Shown: positions 5,169 through 8,395 of the stretch, in pieces
Layout of the letters: each line of letters opens with the position of its first letter
How positions within the stretch are numbered: position 1 is the first letter of the stretch
Source: JALZAA01 sp035316005
Lineage (GTDB): Bacteria; Actinomycetota; Acidimicrobiia; IMCC26256; JACDBD01
Length of the DNA: 8,395 nt
Direction of reading: 5' to 3'
Assembly (NCBI GenBank): GCA_035316005.1
Contig: DATFXK010000098.1
Location: 1 to 8,395, forward strand
Translations under genes and position numbers: made by a program
The notes under the pieces: generated by a model
The model's database searches: none
The model's input: the letters and a program-made list of their open reading frames with translations, nothing else
Told to the model about the DNA's origin: nothing

Positions 5169-5943
5169 CGTCGGCAACGGGGCGGTCTGGGTCGGTACGT
5201 GCGACGAGCTCGCACCGCCGGATGCCACGTCCGGCGCGCAGGTCATGCGGGTCGACGCGGCGTCGGGCCAGGTCACGCAGCGGGTGCCGCTGCCGACCCG
5301 CTGCGTCGCGCAGCTCTCCGTCGGCAGGGACGCCGTGTCCGCGGGCGAGCTGACGCTGGCGGGGCAGCGGCAACGGGTGTGGCGGATCGATCCGCAGAGC
5401 GGCGCACTGAGCACGATCGCGCAGCTCGGCGCCGACACGTCCCTTGGCGGTGTCGCCGTCACCGACGCCGGCGTCTGGACCCAGAAGGTGACTCCGGATC
5501 GCGGCGAAGCGACGCGCACGAACGCGTCGACGGGTCAGGCCGAGGGCACCGTACCCGAGACGGACGCCGTGCTCATCGGCGGTCACGGCGACGGCGTGTG
5601 GTTCCGGCGCGCCGAGCCGCCGACCATCGCCCAGCGCGACGCGGCGACGGGCGCGGTGCGGACCGAGACGCCCGTGCCCAACGTCAGGTCCGCCGCCGTG
5701 GGCGCGACCGGGGCATGGTTCCAGCAGGCGATCGAGGGCTCGCTCACCATCACCATCGGACGCATCGACCCCGCGTCCGGCGCGATCGGGCCGACCTTCT
5801 CGTTCGAGGGAGTCGGGCCCGATCGGACGGGCCTGCCGTTCCTCGGCGAGCTGTCCGCCGACGATTCGGTTGCGTGGCTCGTCTACCAGGGTCGCCTCTA
5901 CCACTACGTGGTAGCCGCGCCGCCGCCCTCCACGACGAAGTAG
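5167..5943 (+). pseudogene. Beta-propeller protein lacking its 5' end at the att repeat
   Basis: 258 open codons ending at 5943, encoding about five propeller blades marked by recurring R-x-D-x-x-[ST]-G units: RVDAASGQ, RIDPQSGA, RTNASTGQ, QRDAATGA, RIDPASGA, with AVGNGAVWVG and GGHGDGVWF type strands between. This is the YVTN/PQQ-like repeat pattern of secreted actinobacterial proteins. The frame begins in mid-blade directly at the 22-bp repeat, with no signal peptide, no usable start codon and no ribosome binding site; the first in-frame ATG is inside the first blade at 5245. The frame upstream of the repeat continues open but is not propeller-like. A complete propeller would need one or two more blades plus an export signal. 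The simplest reading is a gene cut by recombination or by a false assembly join. It ends 26 bases before the SDR gene. Confidence 0.65.
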
Positions 5944-5944
5944 C

Positions 5945-5957
5945 GCTGGTCACCAGC
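5945..5957. repeat. 13-bp palindrome before the SDR gene
   Basis: GCTGGTCACCAGC is a perfect dyad around one central base, right after the propeller stop and 12 bases before the SDR start. It could be an operator or a small RNA hairpin, or chance. No regulator for it is visible in the window. Confidence 0.3.
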
Positions 5958-5969
5958 TAGCGTCGCCGC

Positions 5970-6896
5970 ATGGACTCGTTCGAGGGCAAGCTCGCAGTGG
6001 TGACGGGAGGCGGCACCGGCATGGGCCGCGCACTCGTAGTCCAGTTGGCGGGGGAGGGGTGCTCGGTCGCCACGTGCGACGTCAACGCCGACAACGTCGG
6101 CGAGACGGCCGTCCGCGCCGAGAAGGAAGCACCCGCGGCCGTCCGCATCACGACGCACCTCGCCGACGTGTCGGACGAGGCGCAGATGCTCCGCTTCCGC
6201 GACGAGGTCGCCGATCAGCACGACACCGACCACATCGACCTGCTGTTCAACAACGCCGGCATCGGCGGAGGGAACAGCTTCGTCACGGGGCCTCGAGAGG
6301 CGTGGGACAAGACCTTCGCGGTGGACTGGGGTGGCGTCTATCACAGCATGCGCGCTTTCGTCGGCATGGTCGTCGCCAGCGACGACGCGTACGTCGTCAA
6401 CACGAGCAGCGTGAACGGGTTCTGGGCGTCGCTCGGTCCGGGCATCCCGCACACCGCCTACAGCGCGGCGAAGTTCGCCGTGAAGGGGTTCACCGAGGCG
6501 CTCATCGAGGACTTCCGGGTCAACGCCCCGCACGTGAAGGTTGCCGTCGTGATGCCCGGCCACATCGGCACCGACATCGTGCTCAACAGCCGGGAGCTCC
6601 TCGGGATCGACCTCGAAGAAGCGCGCACGCAGATGGAACGCCGTGGCCTGCCCACCGACGGTCTGTCGGACGAGGTCATCCAGAACATGATGAGGATGTT
6701 CGGCGAGATGTTCCGTGATAGCGCACCACTCACGGCCGAGCAGGCGGCGACGATCATCCTCGACGGGGTGCGCGCCGGGAAGTGGCGGATCCTCGTCGGG
6801 GACGACGCCGACGCCATCGACGAGGCGTGCCGGCGCGATCCCGAGAACGTGTACGGCGAGGACGGGCTCAGCCTCGACACGATTACCGGGCAGTAG
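5970..6896 (+). CDS. SDR family NAD(P)-dependent oxidoreductase
   Basis: Cytoplasmic classical short-chain dehydrogenase/reductase, 308 residues including a C-terminal extension beyond the usual ~250. Motifs: dinucleotide-binding TGGGTGMG at 12-19; acidic Asp37 at the end of the second strand, favouring NAD over NADP; Asp66 in LADV; NNAG at 94-97; Ser147 in NTSSVNG; catalytic Tyr164 and Lys168 in YSAAK; PG at 196-197. In the helix that usually carries the fourth catalytic residue (Asn in N-x-x-G-V) the sequence is VDWGGV, so Asp119 stands in its place. The substrate is unknown; the C-terminal extension resembles that of SDRs acting on larger alcohols or steroids, but this is weak. No clear Shine-Dalgarno sequence precedes the ATG, and a strong hairpin follows the stop. 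Confidence 0.94.
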   Translation: MDSFEGKLAVVTGGGTGMGRALVVQLAGEGCSVATCDVNADNVGETAVRAEKEAPAAVRITTHLADVSDEAQMLRFRDEVADQHDTDHIDLLFNNAGIGGGNSFVTGPREAWDKTFAVDWGGVYHSMRAFVGMVVASDDAYVVNTSSVNGFWASLGPGIPHTAYSAAKFAVKGFTEALIEDFRVNAPHVKVAVVMPGHIGTDIVLNSRELLGIDLEEARTQMERRGLPTDGLSDEVIQNMMRMFGEMFRDSAPLTAEQAATIILDGVRAGKWRILVGDDADAIDEACRRDPENVYGEDGLSLDTITGQ

Positions 6897-6902
6897 CCCG
6901 CC

Positions 6903-6936
6903 GGGCTGGCCCGCCCGGGGGGAAGCGGGCCAGCCC
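6903..6936 (+). terminator. Strong GC-rich hairpin terminator after the SDR gene
   Basis: GGGCTGGCCCGC (6903-6914) and GCGGGCCAGCCC (6925-6936) form a perfect 12-bp stem with a 10-base loop, 6 bases after the SDR stop. No T-run follows, as is common for actinobacterial terminators. Confidence 0.8.
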
Positions 6937-7071
6937 TCGTGCGAGCCGGCCGGTGCGACCTGTCCGCAGCCGCCGCCACCGTGATCATCGCCCGGCGACG
7001 TTTCGGGATCCCGGCAGCGCGTTGTCGTCGGCGTGAACTGTTGCTGACCGGCGGCTGACGGACGGTGGCGG

Positions 7072-7077
7072 TACTGT
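7072..7077 (+). promoter_or_regulatory. Possible -10 element of a leaderless kelch lipoprotein transcript
   Basis: TACTGT fits the actinobacterial TAnnnT -10 pattern and lies 8 bases before the GTG at 7086, so transcription would begin at or next to the start codon. No convincing -35 element is seen at the right distance. Confidence 0.35.
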
Positions 7078-7085
7078 CGCCCGGC

Positions 7086-8054
7086 GTGCGAGCGTGGCGT
7101 CACGTCATGATCGGCGCGGCGTTGGTCGCCCTCGTGACGGCGGCGGCGTGCAACGGTGACGGTGGCGGGGGCAAGGGCACGGGGTCGCCCGTGTCGACGG
7201 CCACGAGCACGGCCACGAAGTTCCCGGACCCCCGCACGGAGGTGACCGGGGCGTTCTGGGACGGGAAGGTCGCGGTCGCAGGCGGTCTTACAGGCGAGCA
7301 GTCGACGGATCGCTTCGATCTGTTCGAGGTCGCCGCCGGCACGTGGTCGCCGGGCCCGACGCTCCCGCACCACTACGACCACTCGTCGCTCGCCGAGCTC
7401 GGCGGCCGGCTCTACGTCGTGGGTGGGTACACGGCTGGGCTGTCGAACCCGACCAACGAGGTGTTCAGCCTCGGGCCGGGCGAGAGCGCGTGGGCCCCGG
7501 AGCCGGGCATGGCCGCCCGCCGGGGCGCGCTCGCGACCGCGGCCTCCGCGGGCAAGCTCGTCGCCGTCGGCGGTGTCGACGAGAACAACAACGTGCTCAC
7601 GAGCACCGAGATCTTCACGCCGGGAGTCGGGTGGTTACCGGGGCCGAGCTTGAACCGCCCCCGGGAGCATCTCGCCGCCGCCGTCGCGGGTGACAAGGTG
7701 TACGCGATCGCGGGACGCAACGGCAGCGGCGCGACGAGGTCGGTGGAGTCGCTCATCGTGGGCACCGACCAGTGGAACACCGAGCCCCCGGTCCACGACG
7801 CCCGCAGCGGCATTGGGGCCGCGACGACCGCGTCGGGCCGCATGTGCACCGGCGGGGGTGAGGTGCCGGGGAAGCCCGACGCGGTGCCGACGATCGAGTG
7901 CTACTCGCGAGGCCGGTGGCGCCGCGTCGCGACGCTGCAGGTGCCGCGCCACGGGCTGGCGGTCGTGGCCGAGGGCAACCGCGTCCACTTCGTCGCCGGC
8001 GGCCCGCAACCGGGGGCGTCGTTCAGCGACGCCCACGAGGTGCTGACCGTCTGA
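7086..8054 (+). CDS. Kelch-repeat lipoprotein
   Basis: Secreted, lipid-anchored beta-propeller protein of about 322 residues. The N-terminus RAWRHVMIGAALVALVTAAAC is a lipoprotein signal: Arg-containing n-region, hydrophobic core, lipobox TAAAC with the modified Cys22. A low-complexity Gly/Thr/Ser linker (about 24-44) follows. About five kelch-type units follow, seen from their Gly-Gly pairs: KVAVAGG, RLYVVGGYT, KLVAVGGVDE, KVYAIAGRNG, RMCTGGGE, RVHFVAGG, several followed by a Trp (TWSPGP, GWLPGP, QWNTEP). Kelch propellers bind proteins or sugars; no enzymatic motif is seen. Start choice: GTG 7086 sits 8 bases after TACTGT, suggesting a leaderless mRNA; GTG 7065 would add 7 residues. The stop lies one base from the end of the convergent YtxH-like gene. 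Confidence 0.9.
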   Translation: MRAWRHVMIGAALVALVTAAACNGDGGGGKGTGSPVSTATSTATKFPDPRTEVTGAFWDGKVAVAGGLTGEQSTDRFDLFEVAAGTWSPGPTLPHHYDHSSLAELGGRLYVVGGYTAGLSNPTNEVFSLGPGESAWAPEPGMAARRGALATAASAGKLVAVGGVDENNNVLTSTEIFTPGVGWLPGPSLNRPREHLAAAVAGDKVYAIAGRNGSGATRSVESLIVGTDQWNTEPPVHDARSGIGAATTASGRMCTGGGEVPGKPDAVPTIECYSRGRWRRVATLQVPRHGLAVVAEGNRVHFVAGGPQPGASFSDAHEVLTV

Positions 8055-8055
8055 G

Positions 8056-8283
8056 CTACGAGGCCGCGCCCGGACCGTTCGGCGACGCGCCGGTGACCGA
8101 CTCGCTCTTCTGACGAACCCGCTCGAGCCCGAGCTCGACCGCCGCCTGCGCCTTCTCGACGGGCGGGCTCTGCCGCGCGTCGTCGATCCAGCGGCGGATC
8201 TGCTCGTAGCGCTCCCGTCCCGCCTTGGTGCCGAGGTAGTAGCCGATGGCGAGGCCGGCGAAGAGTCCCACTCGAAATCGCAT
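8056..8283 (-). CDS. YtxH-like small membrane protein
   Basis: Protein of 75 residues. The start VGLFAGLAIGYYLGTKAGRERYEQI (about 5-29) is the YtxH pattern: a short glycine-rich membrane helix followed by the conserved GTKAGRERY motif. The rest is a charged amphipathic helix (about 27-61, with VEKAQAAVELGLERVRQKSE) and a small Gly/Ala/Pro tail. Such proteins are widespread in Gram-positive bacteria and poorly understood; some are stress-induced. ATG at 8283 is chosen because the family motif follows it at once; upstream in-frame residues look non-coding. There is no Shine-Dalgarno sequence, but TACAAC lies 7 bases upstream, fitting a leaderless transcript. Confidence 0.83.
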   Translation of the reverse strand: MRFRVGLFAGLAIGYYLGTKAGRERYEQIRRWIDDARQSPPVEKAQAAVELGLERVRQKSESVTGASPNGPGAAS

Positions 8284-8290
8284 GCCGAGG

Positions 8291-8319
8291 GTTGTACCGC
8301 GGCCGTCCGGGTTCGTACA
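8291..8319 (-). promoter_or_regulatory. Possible promoter of the YtxH-like gene
   Basis: On the minus strand TGTACG (8319-8314) and TACAAC (8296-8291) are 17 bases apart, and the -10-like element ends 7 bases before the ATG. The -35 match is poor, so this is tentative. Confidence 0.3.
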
Positions 8320-8327
8320 CATCCTCG

Positions 8328-8356
8328 TTGCTCTTCGAACGCGTGTTCGATAGGCT
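8328..8356 (+). promoter_or_regulatory. SOS promoter with LexA box in the spacer
   Basis: TCGAACGCGTGTTCGA (8335-8350) matches the Gram-positive LexA (SOS) box CGAAC-RNRY-GTTCG in every position. TTGCTC (8328-8333) and TAGGCT (8351-8356) lie on either side with a 17-bp spacer that the box fills almost completely, so bound LexA would block RNA polymerase. The controlled gene, presumably lexA or another DNA-damage gene, lies beyond the window edge. Confidence 0.85.
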
Positions 8357-8367
8357 CGTCGTGGCAC

Positions 8368-8395
8368 TTCCCCCGATCGCGGACGCGAGGGGGAA
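8368..8395 (+). repeat. Leader hairpin that includes a purine-rich ribosome-binding-like run
   Basis: TTCCCCC (8368-8374) pairs with GGGGGAA (8389-8395), and inside TCGC (8377-8380) pairs with GCGA (8385-8388) around a GGAC loop, leaving two bases GA bulged on the 5' side. It lies about 12 bases after the SOS -10 element. The 3' arm GAGGGGGAA looks like a Shine-Dalgarno sequence, so the stem may hide it; the coding start is outside the window. Confidence 0.5.

Noticed and set aside
7004..7013. Palindrome CGGGATCCCG upstream of the kelch gene
   Set aside because: A single 10-bp palindrome in GC-rich DNA with no second copy or promoter context.
5904..7382. 492-codon open frame on the minus strand over the SDR gene
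   Set aside because: Shadow frame of GC-rich DNA; the plus strand has a complete SDR with catalytic residues and its own terminator.
1..8395. CRISPR array, rRNA, transposase or integrase
   Set aside because: No regularly spaced repeats, no rRNA-like sequence and no recombinase or transposase motifs were seen on either strand.

Overview
The window is GC-rich, densely coding DNA from a high-GC Gram-positive bacterium, most likely an actinobacterium. The signs are an ECF41/SigJ-type sigma factor, DUF6325 and SHOCT small proteins, a TCGAAC-N4-GTTCGA LexA box, and several starts with no ribosome binding site that look leaderless. Placement in Acidimicrobiia is a guess; no marker gene fixes the taxon.

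Left block (1-2723): a minus-strand ECF41 sigma factor gene, cut by the window edge, faces away from a plus-strand two-gene ABC-2 exporter operon (ATPase, then permease). The 127-bp gap between them holds two mirror-image copies of TGTCACA-N16-CGTC, the promoter type described for ECF41 sigma factors. One points at the sigma gene and one at the exporter, so this looks like a self-regulated sigma factor that also controls a drug or lipid exporter.

Middle block (2724-5168): the gap after the permease holds a 28-codon minus-strand membrane micro-ORF with a very strong Shine-Dalgarno sequence, then a fragment resembling the 3' end of a tRNA or tmRNA (3091-3137). The last part of that fragment is repeated exactly, 22 bp, at 5147-5168. 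Between the two copies lies a compact set of small genes: DUF6325, a SHOCT protein with a Gln/Tyr-rich linker, a second SHOCT protein, an NTF2/SnoaL-like protein (the last two overlap by 4 bp), and a convergent two-helix membrane protein with a C-terminal SHOCT domain. No integrase is present. The segment looks like an att-flanked mini-island carrying a set of SHOCT proteins of unknown function, and it is the best candidate here for an undescribed system.

Right block (5169-8395): directly at the right repeat begins a beta-propeller reading frame that lacks its N-terminus. It is followed by an SDR dehydrogenase with a strong GC-rich terminator hairpin, a kelch-repeat lipoprotein, and a convergent YtxH-like small protein. 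The window ends in a promoter whose spacer is filled by a perfect LexA box, followed by a hairpin that includes a possible ribosome binding site. The SOS gene itself lies beyond the edge.

Gene-free stretches: 2724-2887 has no convincing gene or terminator. 2975-3216 holds an inverted repeat, the tRNA/tmRNA-like fragment, the left 22-bp repeat and the ribosome binding site of the DUF6325 gene. All other gaps are shorter than 170 bp.
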